Virus record (IMG/VR): IMGVR_UViG_3300028416_000035
Span: 1 to 37,966 of that record
Direction: 5' to 3' (one strand)
DNA: 37,966 nt
From: a virus
Below the pieces are notes generated by a model, which saw only the letters and a program-made list of their open reading frames with translations, did not search any database and was not told the DNA's origin. Shown here one piece after another: positions 1 to 8,247 of the stretch (position 1 is the first letter of the stretch; every line of letters starts with the position of its first letter). The translations under genes were made by a program, and so were the position numbers.

Positions 1-135
1 AGGAGAAACTGACCCAAATAAGATGGATAATAGTTCTAATTTCTTAGGAGAAACTGACCCAAATAAGATGGATAATAGTTCTAATTTCTTAGGAGAAACG
101 AACGTATCAAACTTCAATAATAGTTCTAATTTCTT
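1..135 (+). repeat. Three tandem 45-bp repeats encoding NSSNFLGET units
   Basis: Bases 1-45 and 46-90 are identical. Bases 91-135 match at both ends but differ in the middle, changing DPNKMD to NVSNFN. A partial fourth unit begins at 136 (GGAGAAACTACACC). The period is a multiple of three and keeps the frame, giving 15-residue repeats at the N-terminal side of the structural protein. The array probably extends upstream of the window. Confidence 0.95.
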
Positions 136-2161
136 AGGAGAAACTACACCATCTAATTTCAACTTTGAGCCAAGTCATGAAAAAACTGCTAAAACGCCAA
201 GTGAAGTTAATTACTTATCAGATATACACGCTAGTGGGTTTACATCTAAATTTGGAAATAAAGATGATACTAAATTCATTGGAATAAATCCAAACAATAC
301 TATATTTGATAGTACCAATTCAAAGTTTAGTAATTTCCAAAATTCATTTCCAGGTATAAGTTTTACACCAGGGTATGGTAGCTTTAAACTAAATAGTAGT
401 TCAACATCCGATACGCAAAGATATAACCCAGATAGGAAATATTATATAAATAATAATATAGCCACCGATGGAATATCACAACTACAAGATTTGAATGGCT
501 CACCATCATTTTTAGAAAAAGCATACAATAAATTTAACCTAAAAGATGATTCATTCAATACAACGATTCCATTTTTAAATCATCCATTAATACTACGTGG
601 TATTCAGAAAAAGAATGGTAATCCAGAAGATTACGGACAGTTTGGATTATCCTTTGATGATGGGTTTATAAGAGGTGGTACAATATCATCAACGACACGA
701 GCATTAGTTGATACTGCACGAATTGGTTCTTGGTTGTTATCACCAAAGGGTCAGTTATGGAGTATTAAGCAAGTTGGAATGCAGAGGTTAAACAAATCAA
801 ACAAAATATGGACACCCGCTAATTTACTTACAGCAGTTGGTATACAGCACTTAGGATTAAAGCCAAATAGAAGTGGGTTATTACCATTTAATACACCATT
901 AAAACGTGAGGGTGGCGCTGGTGAAAAATTAGAAAATATATACAGATTAGATGGAATTTCATATCGTAAGCCAGTAGTTAGGGTTGGATTACCACTAGCC
1001 GGTGGTGGTGATTTGATAGGTGGGTTTGATTCATTTTATGGTATTGGGTTAACTGTTACAACTAGATATGATGATACGTTTGATAACGAGTCAAAAAGAA
1101 GTGCTGATGAAAAGGCCGAATACAATCAGAAGTTTGACCCATTTATCAACAAAAAAGCAAACTTACCACTACCCGGTATACAATTTATAGATACCTATGA
1201 AGAATCAATACCGAGCGCTGATGATGAAAAGAAAACGTTTGGTTTGGGTGGGATTGACCCTACACAACAAACTAATAAGAATGTAAAAATATCATCAGTT
1301 GTATCGGATGAACGTAATCTTGCTGATAATACACCTAATATAAAGAAATATGCTACCATTGCGTATGGTAACATACCCAATAGAGAAGCTGGTAGTACTG
1401 GATTTAATGACTTTAGAAGTTTATTATCATCTAATGATGTAAACAATAAGATAGCAAAGAGTGATAATTACAATGAATTCAATGTGAATACACGTACTAA
1501 TTTCAGAGATACTGGTAAAATTGGTGCTAATAGAAGTGAATGGTGGTATACAAGTAAAAATTCAGCAGAAAATAATAACAATGACCGATATGATTTAATA
1601 AATGCAGACGATATTGGGGATTCTGAATTAAATGATTTAGTACATTTATGGTTTCAAGTAGAGGGTGGTAGTAAAAAAATACAATTTAGAGGAACTGCTA
1701 ATAGTATTAGTGAAACATTTTCACCATCATGGGATTCTATAAAATATAATGGAAGAGCGGATTCAGCGCATAAATATTCATCTTTTGAGAGAAGTTTATC
1801 ATTTGGTTTTAGGGTAGTAGCCACATCAAGAATTGAAATGAAGCCGATTTGGAATAAATTACAGAGGTTATCAACATACACAATGCCCACATACGATAAT
1901 AGTGGTTTGGGGTATAAGGGTAATTTAATTAAATTTAGATTGGGTAGTTTGTGGAATAATAAACTAGCATTTATAGAATCACTTTCATATACTATGATTG
2001 ATGATATGTCTTGGGAAATTTCAATGCTAGGTGGTAACGAACCAATTGGCGAATTACCAAAAGGTGTGGATATACAAATTGGCTTAAAAATATTAGATGA
2101 CAAGATTCCACAGCTGAATCAAAAAGTATATGACTTTAATAGTATTAAAAATTGGAGTTAG
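2..2161 (+). CDS. Large virion (tail/baseplate-type) structural protein, 5' end missing
   Basis: The reading frame is open from base 2 and already inside a repeat, so the true start lies upstream of the window; about 719 residues are visible. The N-terminal part has 15-residue repeats built on NSSNFLGET, followed by a low-complexity Asn/Ser/Phe/Gly-rich region (to about residue 130) likely to be flexible. The remainder is a globular domain without a motif I recognise. It ends in a region rich in aromatic residues (ESLSYTMIDDMSWEIS) and then GELPKGVDIQIGLKIL, a style of C-terminus seen in phage tail-tube or baseplate-associated proteins. The next genes are LysM/gp53-like and hub-like, which supports a tail role. 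The function is inferred from context only; no enzymatic motif was seen. Confidence 0.7.
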   Translation, partial: GETDPNKMDNSSNFLGETDPNKMDNSSNFLGETNVSNFNNSSNFLGETTPSNFNFEPSHEKTAKTPSEVNYLSDIHASGFTSKFGNKDDTKFIGINPNNTIFDSTNSKFSNFQNSFPGISFTPGYGSFKLNSSSTSDTQRYNPDRKYYINNNIATDGISQLQDLNGSPSFLEKAYNKFNLKDDSFNTTIPFLNHPLILRGIQKKNGNPEDYGQFGLSFDDGFIRGGTISSTTRALVDTARIGSWLLSPKGQLWSIKQVGMQRLNKSNKIWTPANLLTAVGIQHLGLKPNRSGLLPFNTPLKREGGAGEKLENIYRLDGISYRKPVVRVGLPLAGGGDLIGGFDSFYGIGLTVTTRYDDTFDNESKRSADEKAEYNQKFDPFINKKANLPLPGIQFIDTYEESIPSADDEKKTFGLGGIDPTQQTNKNVKISSVVSDERNLADNTPNIKKYATIAYGNIPNREAGSTGFNDFRSLLSSNDVNNKIAKSDNYNEFNVNTRTNFRDTGKIGANRSEWWYTSKNSAENNNNDRYDLINADDIGDSELNDLVHLWFQVEGGSKKIQFRGTANSISETFSPSWDSIKYNGRADSAHKYSSFERSLSFGFRVVATSRIEMKPIWNKLQRLSTYTMPTYDNSGLGYKGNLIKFRLGSLWNNKLAFIESLSYTMIDDMSWEISMLGGNEPIGELPKGVDIQIGLKILDDKIPQLNQKVYDFNSIKNWS

Positions 2162-2170
2162 CTTTAATTT

Positions 2171-2467
2171 ATGGAACGGTACAATAAAATAGAAATAGAA
2201 AAAAATACGTTAGGTAAGCGGTATTATAAAACAGTTAGATATCCAGAAATACCCAAGTCGGTATCGGATATCTATATAGTTGGGCAAGCTGGTGATAGAA
2301 TCGACCTATTAGCACAAAAATACTATAATGATATAACATTGTGGTGGATAATCGCCAGAGCTAACAATATAGGAAAGGGTGATTTGGTAGTACCACTGGG
2401 TAAGCAATTAAGAATACCAACAAACACAATAAAACTCGTTACAGAATTCAATAAATTAAATAGTTAA
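2171..2467 (+). CDS. LysM-like baseplate wedge protein (gp53-like)
   Basis: This 98-residue protein has a central LysM-like fold signature. It runs from VGQAGDRIDLLAQKYYND (about residues 37-54) through LWWIIARANNI to PLGKQLRIP. This matches small LysM-type tail proteins, including the baseplate wedge subunit gp53 of T4-like phages, where the fold serves in protein-protein or peptidoglycan contact. It lies 9 nt after the large structural gene and 4 nt before the hub-like gene, a common tail-operon order. ATG start; the upstream TTTAATTT has no Shine-Dalgarno. The family call is fairly firm, while the exact baseplate position is inferred. The alternative is a tail-completion LysM protein of other myoviruses. 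Confidence 0.7.
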   Translation: MERYNKIEIEKNTLGKRYYKTVRYPEIPKSVSDIYIVGQAGDRIDLLAQKYYNDITLWWIIARANNIGKGDLVVPLGKQLRIPTNTIKLVTEFNKLNS

Positions 2468-2471
2468 AGTT

Positions 2472-4400
2472 ATGGCAGATTTTGATTTTAGTCCAGAGTT
2501 CAATGCAGATGTTAAATTAGAACTTGATAGGCGGATGGATTTAATAGCAAGTAAGGATTCAGAATGGAACTATAGAAAATATGCGTATTTTTACATCGAA
2601 TCTATAAAAAGTACTATAACCGCTAACAATTCAGATAGTGATTTTTTACCAATATTTGCATTATTACCTGATGGCGATTTACGTATTGGGACTGTTGAAC
2701 CAAGCGGATATTTAAAAGCATTTCATTCTGACGAAAATGATATAAGAACTTTGAAACCAGTGCTAACATCCGCTACGATAAAGGCGACTGGTGGTGGTGA
2801 TTTATATAACGCTTATATATCTGAAGTTGATGTATCTTTTAAGGTATATACTTTAGATGATTTGGAAAAAGTACAAAATGAATTATTTACATTAGGTGCT
2901 AAAGTACGTGTAAGTTATGGTTGGTTAGGTGAAAATAATCCAAATATATTGAATGGCGACCTTATAATAAATGTTTACAACTTTGGATTTACAATGAGTT
3001 CCGATGGTACTTTCGATTGTAAAATAAATGGACTTACTGAGGGTGTATTTATGGGTAGTCAGAGTATATCGGGTACTGTAACTTTAAGTGATAGTGAAAC
3101 AAACGCATTAGGTACTAACTCAGCAAATCCAGCAACACTACCACAAGCTTTATTATCAAAGGCATATTCGTTATTTGGTGTTACTGATGGTGATACTTCA
3201 AATGTGGGGGGTTTAGACAGCGTTGGAGCTATGATTAGTAAAGAAGATACTACTGATAAAACCGTATATTATATGTCTTTATTAAATGAAATCGTAAACA
3301 CTAATGAACTTAAACAAATAGTAACACCATATATATCATTTGGCGATTTGGTTAAATTTATAAATAAAAGTGTAAATGATAATGAAGTTAGATTTAACTT
3401 TCATACTGATTCAAATTTAGTAGAGATAAAATCATCAACACCTGAAAGTATATATGGCTCCGCAGACCCACGAAAGTTTATATTCCCAAATAATATGGCT
3501 AAGTATGGTGAAAACTCTAACTTTGTACAAACCGTACCAAGTGATTATAAAATTCAAAATATATTGGTAAGTATATGGGTGGTATCGTTTTATTACGATA
3601 GCTTATCCAAACGAAAAAATGAAAAATTGATACCGCCAGATATGAGTTCTTTGATACGAGCGTTATCAAATGATATAAATAGATTATCGGGTGGGTTAGT
3701 AGATATACAAGTAGCACCAGAACAAGAAAGTGGTGAACCATCAAATACAAAATTCAAAAACAAATATCAGATATTTAATAATACAGAAGTTCAAAAACAA
3801 GAATCACCATCAGACCCATACCTATTTGAAGTTTTAAGTAAGAAGAGTATAGTTAAGGAAGTCAGTATAGATACTGATTTTGATGTTGATACTATGTTGA
3901 TTATGTCAATAAATAGAGTAAAGCGTGGTGAATTTAATATAAAACCACTGGAAAAATTATACCCAACGTTAAGAAATAAATTAAATAATTTAAATAGATT
4001 TTTAGCACCACTACAACCACAACAGCAAACTAATACAGTAAATCAGCTGTTCGTTATACCAGGAGTAACACCCCCGAGTAAAGAAACAATAACTAAACTT
4101 AATATTATAGATACGGGTATAAGTGATAACAAAGCTACTAACGTTGCAGATATAATGCGTAAAGCTCTCACCGGTGATAATAATGAGGGTACGTTTATAT
4201 CATTACCATTTTACATAAAATTAGGCGTTACATTGGATGGTATAAACGGCATTGGATTTCTCCAACCAATATCGGTTGATAGATTACCACAAAACTACAG
4301 AGATAATGTTAAATTTTTAATAACTGGCGTAGAGCATTCATTTGATGGTCAAGGTGGTTGGGAAACTAAATTAGATACCGCTATGAAAGTTGGAAAATAA
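2472..4400 (+). CDS. Baseplate hub-like structural protein
   Basis: This 642-residue protein is probably the central tail hub (gp27/gpD-like). Residues about 130-200 contain VRVSYGW followed by a strand-rich segment with FGFTMSSDGTFDCKINGL. The C-terminus reads FLITGVEHSFDGQGGWET, a pattern typical of hub proteins, whose last domain ends in a V-x-H-x(n)-W-x-T segment. There is a Gln/Pro-rich linker near residue 515 (LQPQQQTN). Placement directly after a LysM-like protein also fits a hub. I see no lysozyme domain, so if this is the hub, any tail lysozyme is encoded elsewhere. This is an inference from motif style and gene order, not a clear family match. Confidence 0.5.
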   Translation: MADFDFSPEFNADVKLELDRRMDLIASKDSEWNYRKYAYFYIESIKSTITANNSDSDFLPIFALLPDGDLRIGTVEPSGYLKAFHSDENDIRTLKPVLTSATIKATGGGDLYNAYISEVDVSFKVYTLDDLEKVQNELFTLGAKVRVSYGWLGENNPNILNGDLIINVYNFGFTMSSDGTFDCKINGLTEGVFMGSQSISGTVTLSDSETNALGTNSANPATLPQALLSKAYSLFGVTDGDTSNVGGLDSVGAMISKEDTTDKTVYYMSLLNEIVNTNELKQIVTPYISFGDLVKFINKSVNDNEVRFNFHTDSNLVEIKSSTPESIYGSADPRKFIFPNNMAKYGENSNFVQTVPSDYKIQNILVSIWVVSFYYDSLSKRKNEKLIPPDMSSLIRALSNDINRLSGGLVDIQVAPEQESGEPSNTKFKNKYQIFNNTEVQKQESPSDPYLFEVLSKKSIVKEVSIDTDFDVDTMLIMSINRVKRGEFNIKPLEKLYPTLRNKLNNLNRFLAPLQPQQQTNTVNQLFVIPGVTPPSKETITKLNIIDTGISDNKATNVADIMRKALTGDNNEGTFISLPFYIKLGVTLDGINGIGFLQPISVDRLPQNYRDNVKFLITGVEHSFDGQGGWETKLDTAMKVGK

Positions 4401-4401
4401 T

Positions 4402-5028
4402 ATGGATAAACGACAGCGAGCATATTATACAAAAGGTCAGATTAACACTGGTTTAGAAACTGATGGTGGTGAATGGATGTTAATTGATGGGACTGAATAC
4501 ATAGGTCAATTTCACTCATATACTACAGATGAGGTATTTACAGAATCATCATTCGTAGATGGTATATCAAAAAAACTAATACCGTATGTAAACGTTGTTC
4601 TACTAAACCAGCAAAATGAAATTGGTATTGATTTAAACAAAAACTTTGAATATGATAATATCAAAACCTTAGATATAGTACAATCATCAAAACCAAATCC
4701 GGCAGTTGTACAACCTACTGATAAGGATAGAACAAACGGATATTTCACAAGATACTTTGCCTCAAAAGTAAATGATGATGAAATAATAGAAATAACACTA
4801 AATGATTTTAAGAATATAGGTTCTGAAAATGGATTGGATGGAAATTTATATAAAGTATTCAGCTTGAGGTGGAAAATAGCTGGACCTGTAAACGATGAAT
4901 TCGATTTACTTGGTAATGTAACGGAATCTGGCATACTTGATACCAACATTAGAACTATCAATTTAAAATCACAAATATACCCATCTCTAAAACAAACAAT
5001 TACAGATTTTTTAGAATTTTCTTACTAA
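4402..5028 (+). CDS. Probable baseplate/tail structural protein, unknown function
   Basis: This 208-residue protein begins MDKRQRAYYTKGQI. ATG 4402 is preferred: it follows the hub-like gene's stop by 1 nt, whereas an in-frame TTG at 4390 would add only four residues. The sequence is acidic and strand-rich, with GGEWMLIDGTEYIGQFHSY near the N-terminus and an extended C-terminal tail (RTINLKSQIYPSLKQTI). Position at the end of the tail cluster, just before an early-type promoter, suggests the last gene of a structural operon. I do not recognise the family; a role in the baseplate is inferred from neighbours. Confidence 0.6.
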   Translation: MDKRQRAYYTKGQINTGLETDGGEWMLIDGTEYIGQFHSYTTDEVFTESSFVDGISKKLIPYVNVVLLNQQNEIGIDLNKNFEYDNIKTLDIVQSSKPNPAVVQPTDKDRTNGYFTRYFASKVNDDEIIEITLNDFKNIGSENGLDGNLYKVFSLRWKIAGPVNDEFDLLGNVTESGILDTNIRTINLKSQIYPSLKQTITDFLEFSY

Positions 5029-5029
5029 T

Positions 5030-5062
5030 TTTGAAACAAATCACAAACAGACATCGTATAAT
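5030..5062 (+). promoter_or_regulatory. Sigma70-like promoter P1 (paired with the one at 25323)
   Basis: TTGAAA (5031-5036) and TATAAT (5057-5062) are separated by 20 nt, with AGACATCGTATAATATA around the -10. The same elements, the same spacing and a similar downstream leader (AAGAGGTTGGGAATT) recur at 25323-25377. It would drive the small genes beginning at 5123. The spacing is longer than the usual 17, so the functional -35 could differ. Confidence 0.65.
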
Positions 5063-5122
5063 ATAGTGTAAGAGGTTGGGAATTTAGCCTTGTTATTAAC
5101 CCACTTAAATAAATCATACATT

Positions 5123-5371
5123 ATGAAAATTATAGATATAATTATAAACGAAACAAAAGGGTATTATTGCCATGCAATTGAAGTGAGCGATACATATGAG
5201 ATTAAATCAAAAGTTGAGCAAATAATCAGCAAATTTAAGTATAGCCACCTAGTAGAGGATATTATTGAATTTTTTGATACGATGTCAATTTACTATTTAG
5301 GTGAGAACCCAGAAATGGAAGAAGCCGTTTATGATTTCAACTTCAGAGAAAACATACAAAATACAATTTAA
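5123..5371 (+). CDS. Small protein of unknown function (82 aa)
   Basis: ATG 5123 gives MKIIDIIINETKGYYCHAIE. An in-frame TTG at 5090 is less likely because it adds a sequence with no coding character and shortens the promoter leader. The protein is acidic, with a C-terminal half of predicted helices (VEDIIEFFDTMSIYYL). It is the first gene after promoter P1, followed 15 nt later by another small ORF. I do not recognise the family. Small early genes in this position in phages often modify host functions, but nothing in the sequence shows this here. Confidence 0.6.
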   Translation: MKIIDIIINETKGYYCHAIEVSDTYEIKSKVEQIISKFKYSHLVEDIIEFFDTMSIYYLGENPEMEEAVYDFNFRENIQNTI

Positions 5372-5386
5372 TAAAAAAACTACGTT

Positions 5387-5593
5387 ATGAAAACTAAGGA
5401 AATTTACTCGGTATCTGTACAAATTATAGATAGGGGAATAACATTCCCACTATTAAGAAAAATTGAAGTACATCCACCAATTGAAAAAAACATAAAAGCG
5501 TATCTAAATAAATATAAATATGCTATGGATTTAAGTAATAAATTCGATTTTGAGATAACATCATCAAGCTTAGTGGGATGGGGAACTGTATGA
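5387..5593 (+). CDS. Small protein of unknown function (68 aa)
   Basis: This 68-residue product starts MKTKEIYSVSVQIIDRG from an ATG with the leader AAAAAAACTACGTT. It has an alternating strand pattern (IYSVSVQII) followed by a Tyr/Lys-rich helix (NIKAYLNKYKYAMDL). The stop codon TGA (5591-5593) overlaps the ATG of the following 38-residue membrane protein as ATGA, so the two are probably translationally coupled. No family was recognised. Confidence 0.6.
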   Translation: MKTKEIYSVSVQIIDRGITFPLLRKIEVHPPIEKNIKAYLNKYKYAMDLSNKFDFEITSSSLVGWGTV

Positions 5594-5706
5594 TGCTTTT
5601 TTACATATTACTACTCATATTAAGTCCGTACATATTTTGGGTTGTGTTTTGGAAGTGTTTTGCTATAGGTATCCTTATAGTGAGATACTTTCGTAAAAAA
5701 CTTTAA
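5590..5706 (+). CDS. 38-aa single-span membrane protein
   Basis: ATGATG at 5590 overlaps the upstream stop codon as ATGA. The product begins MMLFYILLLILSPYIFWVVF and continues to a basic tail VRYFRKKL. Residues 2-32 are almost wholly hydrophobic, enough for one or a hairpin pair of membrane segments; the basic C-terminus would face the cytoplasm by the positive-inside rule. Very short phage membrane proteins may act as holin-like, superinfection-exclusion or host-takeover factors, but no specific family is recognisable. The ATGA coupling and the clear hydrophobic pattern support a real gene despite its size. Confidence 0.6.
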   Translation: MMLFYILLLILSPYIFWVVFWKCFAIGILIVRYFRKKL

Positions 5707-5713
5707 CGTTTTC

Positions 5714-5756
5714 TTAACATTTAAAACTTGACTTTTTGATACTATTATCGTATCTT
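5714..5756 (+). promoter_or_regulatory. Strong promoter P3 upstream of rtcB-like gene
   Basis: TTGACT (5728-5733), 17-nt spacer, TATCTT (5751-5756). A 25-bp block starting TTAACATTTAAAACTTGACT is repeated exactly at 7261-7285, and ATTATCGTATCTT follows in both. The -10 fits TAnnTT. The leader to ATG 5815 is about 50 nt, unlike the short leaders of the TATATT promoter family. Confidence 0.75.
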
Positions 5757-5814
5757 AGTATTGTGAGTTGATTTGGTGAGATTGTATTGTTTATTGAAAA
5801 TTAAAAATTATAAA

Positions 5815-7194
5815 ATGAAAGTTACAGGTTATACTTTAATTGATTTAGGTTATACACCAGCTTCGTGGTTTGGAGAAGCAATCCAAATAGCAAATGAAAA
5901 CGGATTGGTGGGTGATGGTTTAATAACTTTTTTGGATACTATGGCTCCAACTGAAGTTCCAACAATCGAACCACATACTGTATCAGTACCGTTCCATAAA
6001 AATATTAAAGCAGAAACTGCAGATGAAATTTCTAATGTTGAATCTGTATTTAATACTATGAACGTATTGATGAAAACACCAACTGTGGTTGATGGTGTGG
6101 TTATGCCAGATGCATGTCCGACTGGAGCTATTGGTCAAATACCAGTAGGTGGGGTTGTTGTTACAAAAAATGCAATACATCCATCAATGCATTCCGCTGA
6201 TATATGTTGTTCAGTTATGGCAACATCATATGGGGATTGTTTACCTAAAGATGTATTAGATGTGGCACATTCAATCACTCACTTTGGATGGGGTGGACGT
6301 GGGGATACTATGTTTGAGTTACCTATGGGACTTTTAGAAAAAATAAAAGGAAACTCATTCTTAAATGACCCACATACAATCAAAATAGCTAAAGAACATT
6401 TAGGAACTCAAGGAGATGGAAACCATTTCTTATTTGTTGGGGTTTCTGAAAACACTTCTGAAACATATATGGTAACACATCATGGTTCACGAGGGTTCGG
6501 TGCTCGTCTTTATAAAAAAGGAATGAAATTGGCTGAAAAGTTTCGTCAACAACTATCTCCTAACACTTTAAAGAAAAACGCATGGATACCTTATGATACA
6601 CCTGAAGGTGTTGAATATTGGGAAGCATTACAAATTGTGCGTGAGTGGACAAAACTCAACCATACTGTGATTCATCAAAAAACTTGTGAGTTACTTGGTG
6701 TTGAACCTACTGTACGTTTTTGGAATGAACATAACTTCGTATTTAAAGTTGATGATTTATTTTATCACGCGAAAGGAGCAACACCACTTGATGATAAATT
6801 TGTTCCAGATTCATATGGTGGATTACGTTTAATTCCTTTGAATATGTCAGAACCAGTTTTGGTTGTTAAAGGTGAGGAAACCGAAACTAACCTTGGGTTC
6901 GCTCCACATGGTGCGGGTCGGAATGTTTCTCGGGCAGCTCATATCAAATCAAAAGTGGGACGTACATTTCAAGAAGTTTTTGACGAAGAAACTTATGGAT
7001 TGGATGTTCGGTTTTTTTCTGGAATAATAGATTTATCTGAGTTACCATCCGCATATAAAAACGCAGATATGGTTCAATCTCAAATTGAAGAGTTTGGATT
7101 GGGTGATGTTGTTGACCGTATCATGCCTTACGGATGTATTATGGCAGGTGGTTCTGATTTCGTTCCTAAATGGAAGTTGAAAAAAATGATGTAA
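5815..7194 (+). CDS. rtcB: RtcB-family RNA ligase
   Basis: This 459-residue RtcB-type 3'-phosphate/5'-OH RNA ligase would be a cytosolic Mn2+- and GTP-dependent RNA-repair enzyme. Signature residues are all visible: D129 and C132 (SADICC, equivalent to DVGCG), N203-H204 (GDGNHF), H223 (THHGSRG), H306 (NEHNF), KGATP at 320-324, and the guanylylated histidine H365 in APHGAGRNVSR. It ends AGGSDFVPKWKLKKMM. ATG 5815 is chosen because upstream in-frame codons lie in the leader of promoter P3. It is single, with its own promoter and a terminator-like hairpin after it. RtcB in phages is thought to repair RNAs, such as tRNAs, cut by host defence nucleases; that role is inferred here. Confidence 0.93.
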   Translation: MKVTGYTLIDLGYTPASWFGEAIQIANENGLVGDGLITFLDTMAPTEVPTIEPHTVSVPFHKNIKAETADEISNVESVFNTMNVLMKTPTVVDGVVMPDACPTGAIGQIPVGGVVVTKNAIHPSMHSADICCSVMATSYGDCLPKDVLDVAHSITHFGWGGRGDTMFELPMGLLEKIKGNSFLNDPHTIKIAKEHLGTQGDGNHFLFVGVSENTSETYMVTHHGSRGFGARLYKKGMKLAEKFRQQLSPNTLKKNAWIPYDTPEGVEYWEALQIVREWTKLNHTVIHQKTCELLGVEPTVRFWNEHNFVFKVDDLFYHAKGATPLDDKFVPDSYGGLRLIPLNMSEPVLVVKGEETETNLGFAPHGAGRNVSRAAHIKSKVGRTFQEVFDEETYGLDVRFFSGIIDLSELPSAYKNADMVQSQIEEFGLGDVVDRIMPYGCIMAGGSDFVPKWKLKKMM

Positions 7195-7198
7195 ATAT

Positions 7199-7232
7199 AA
7201 AGGCCTAGCTAAAACGTTGGGTCTTTATTTTT
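7199..7232 (+). terminator. Probable intrinsic terminator after rtcB-like gene
   Basis: AAAGGCC (7199-7205) can pair with GGTCTTT (7220-7226), with one G-U pair, enclosing a 14-nt loop; ATTTTT follows. It sits 4 nt after the rtcB-like stop codon and just before promoter P4. The stem is short, so termination may be partial. Confidence 0.5.
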
Positions 7233-7260
7233 AAAACTTTAACATTTCCTTAACAAAACG

Positions 7261-7303
7261 TTAACATTTAAAACTTGACTTTTTGCTATCATTATCGTAT
7301 CTT
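7261..7303 (+). promoter_or_regulatory. Strong promoter P4, near-copy of P3
   Basis: TTGACT (7275-7280), 17-nt spacer, TATCTT (7298-7303). It shares a 25-bp identical upstream block with P3 (5714-5738). The 62-nt leader is T/G-rich (TTGTTGGGGTTGTTTGG) and ends at ATG 7366. It drives a run of four or five small genes. Confidence 0.75.
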
Positions 7304-7365
7304 TATATAGTAAGGTTGTTGGGGTTGTTTGGTTGTTTTTTCACTTTTTAAATTTACTTTTTGTT

Positions 7366-7509
7366 ATGAATTATTCTGTTTTTCTTTCTGGTTCTCAAGT
7401 TGTTATCACTTCCAATGGTGAAACTGTTAAAGTTATTGAAGTTAACCCAAATACGGCTGTTGAAAAGTTCGTTGAAATCTCTAATAAAATTAAAAATCTT
7501 TATAAATAA
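7366..7509 (+). CDS. 47-aa protein of unknown function
   Basis: The ATG at 7366, the first after promoter P4, opens a 47-residue ORF: MNYSVFLSGSQVVITSNGET, then a VKVIEVNPNT strand and a Lys-rich helix ending KIKNLYK. The strand-turn-strand pattern resembles a small beta domain. Codon choice (GTT, TCT, GGT) is regular and coding-like, and the next small gene starts 7 nt after the stop. No family was recognised. Confidence 0.6.
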   Translation: MNYSVFLSGSQVVITSNGETVKVIEVNPNTAVEKFVEISNKIKNLYK

Positions 7510-7516
7510 ATAAACT

Positions 7517-7654
7517 ATGAAATACAAAGTTAAAAATGGTATGGGTGGTAGTAGAAATGGGAAGAGTAGAACTGAAAAAACTGAGATTCTTAAAAAACTA
7601 TCTAAAAAAGCAAGGAGAACGGAAGGTAAAAAAATAACAAAATTATACAAATAA
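7517..7654 (+). CDS. 45-aa highly basic protein
   Basis: MKYKVKNGMGGSRNGKSRTE and then KTEILKKLSKKARRTEGKKI, ending TKLYK. About a third of the residues are Lys or Arg, with a flexible Gly/Ser N-terminus and a basic helix. Such a composition is compatible with binding nucleic acid, but no family is recognisable. It lies 7 nt after the previous small ORF and 7 nt before the next, with the same ATAAATAA-type leaders, which supports a real gene in a small-gene operon. Confidence 0.55.
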   Translation: MKYKVKNGMGGSRNGKSRTEKTEILKKLSKKARRTEGKKITKLYK

Positions 7655-7661
7655 ATAAATT

Positions 7662-7877
7662 ATGATAAAGAAAAAAACTAATAAAAATACTATAGAAATC
7701 GACTTAACAGGTCATCAAGGAAATGCATTTTATTTATTAGGAGCCGCCAGTAAATTATCTAAAAAATTAGGTTTGGATACTTCGAAAATATTAAATGAAA
7801 TGAAAAGTGGTGATTATGAGAATCTAATAAAAGTATTCGATAAGTATTTCGGAAATTATGTAACACTTTATATATAA
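7662..7877 (+). CDS. Conserved-looking small phage protein (71 aa)
   Basis: This 71-residue product contains IEIDLTGHQGNAFYLLGAA and, towards the end, EMKSGDYENLIKVFDKYFG. This combination (a small strand, a Gly-Asn-Ala-Phe turn, then SGDYENLI) is in my recollection a pattern repeated in small hypothetical proteins of many large phages, but I know of no assigned function. ATG start with leader ATAAATAAATT. It is part of the P4 small-gene operon. Confidence 0.65.
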   Translation: MIKKKTNKNTIEIDLTGHQGNAFYLLGAASKLSKKLGLDTSKILNEMKSGDYENLIKVFDKYFGNYVTLYI

Positions 7878-7882
7878 AAATT

Positions 7883-8236
7883 ATGAATTATCCAATTGAA
7901 ACATCCAAAATGTTCATTGAACTAGCAGCATCTCTGAAAGATGCTAACATAGAACTTAGTTATGAAACCGACTCTGAGTATTATAGAGAACACAAAACTC
8001 TAAAGTTTACAGATATACCAGAAGTTCGTACTACTTGGTTTTGCTCAGAAAACGGTAAGTATGATGGATTTTATTTTAATAAAAGAGATTACGACTATTT
8101 TACTATTGAAGAAGATGAAACGATAAAAAGGGTATTTGACAAATATCCAAATGTACGTTTAATGTGTATAGACCCACCTGAAAGGGGTGAGGACTTATGG
8201 CTGGCATCATCTATATCATTTATAATTAAAAATTAA
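7883..8236 (+). CDS. Protein of unknown function (117 aa)
   Basis: This 117-residue acidic protein is rich in Tyr, Asp and Glu (YETDSEYYREHK; YFNKRDYDYFTIEEDETI). Its pattern is that of a small alpha/beta domain, with a C-terminal strand RLMCIDPPERGEDLWLAS. There is no signal peptide or membrane span. It begins 5 nt after the previous stop and is the last gene before promoter M1. I do not recognise it; the acidic surface could suit a protein inhibitor or DNA mimic, but that is only a guess. Confidence 0.6.
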   Translation: MNYPIETSKMFIELAASLKDANIELSYETDSEYYREHKTLKFTDIPEVRTTWFCSENGKYDGFYFNKRDYDYFTIEEDETIKRVFDKYPNVRLMCIDPPERGEDLWLASSISFIIKN

Positions 8237-8247
8237 AAGTAAGAAAA

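Noticed and set aside
7354-7650. 98-codon minus-strand ORF in the small-gene region
   Set aside because: The plus strand has a strong promoter and two regularly spaced small ORFs here; the minus frame is hydrophobic simply because it complements Lys-rich codons.
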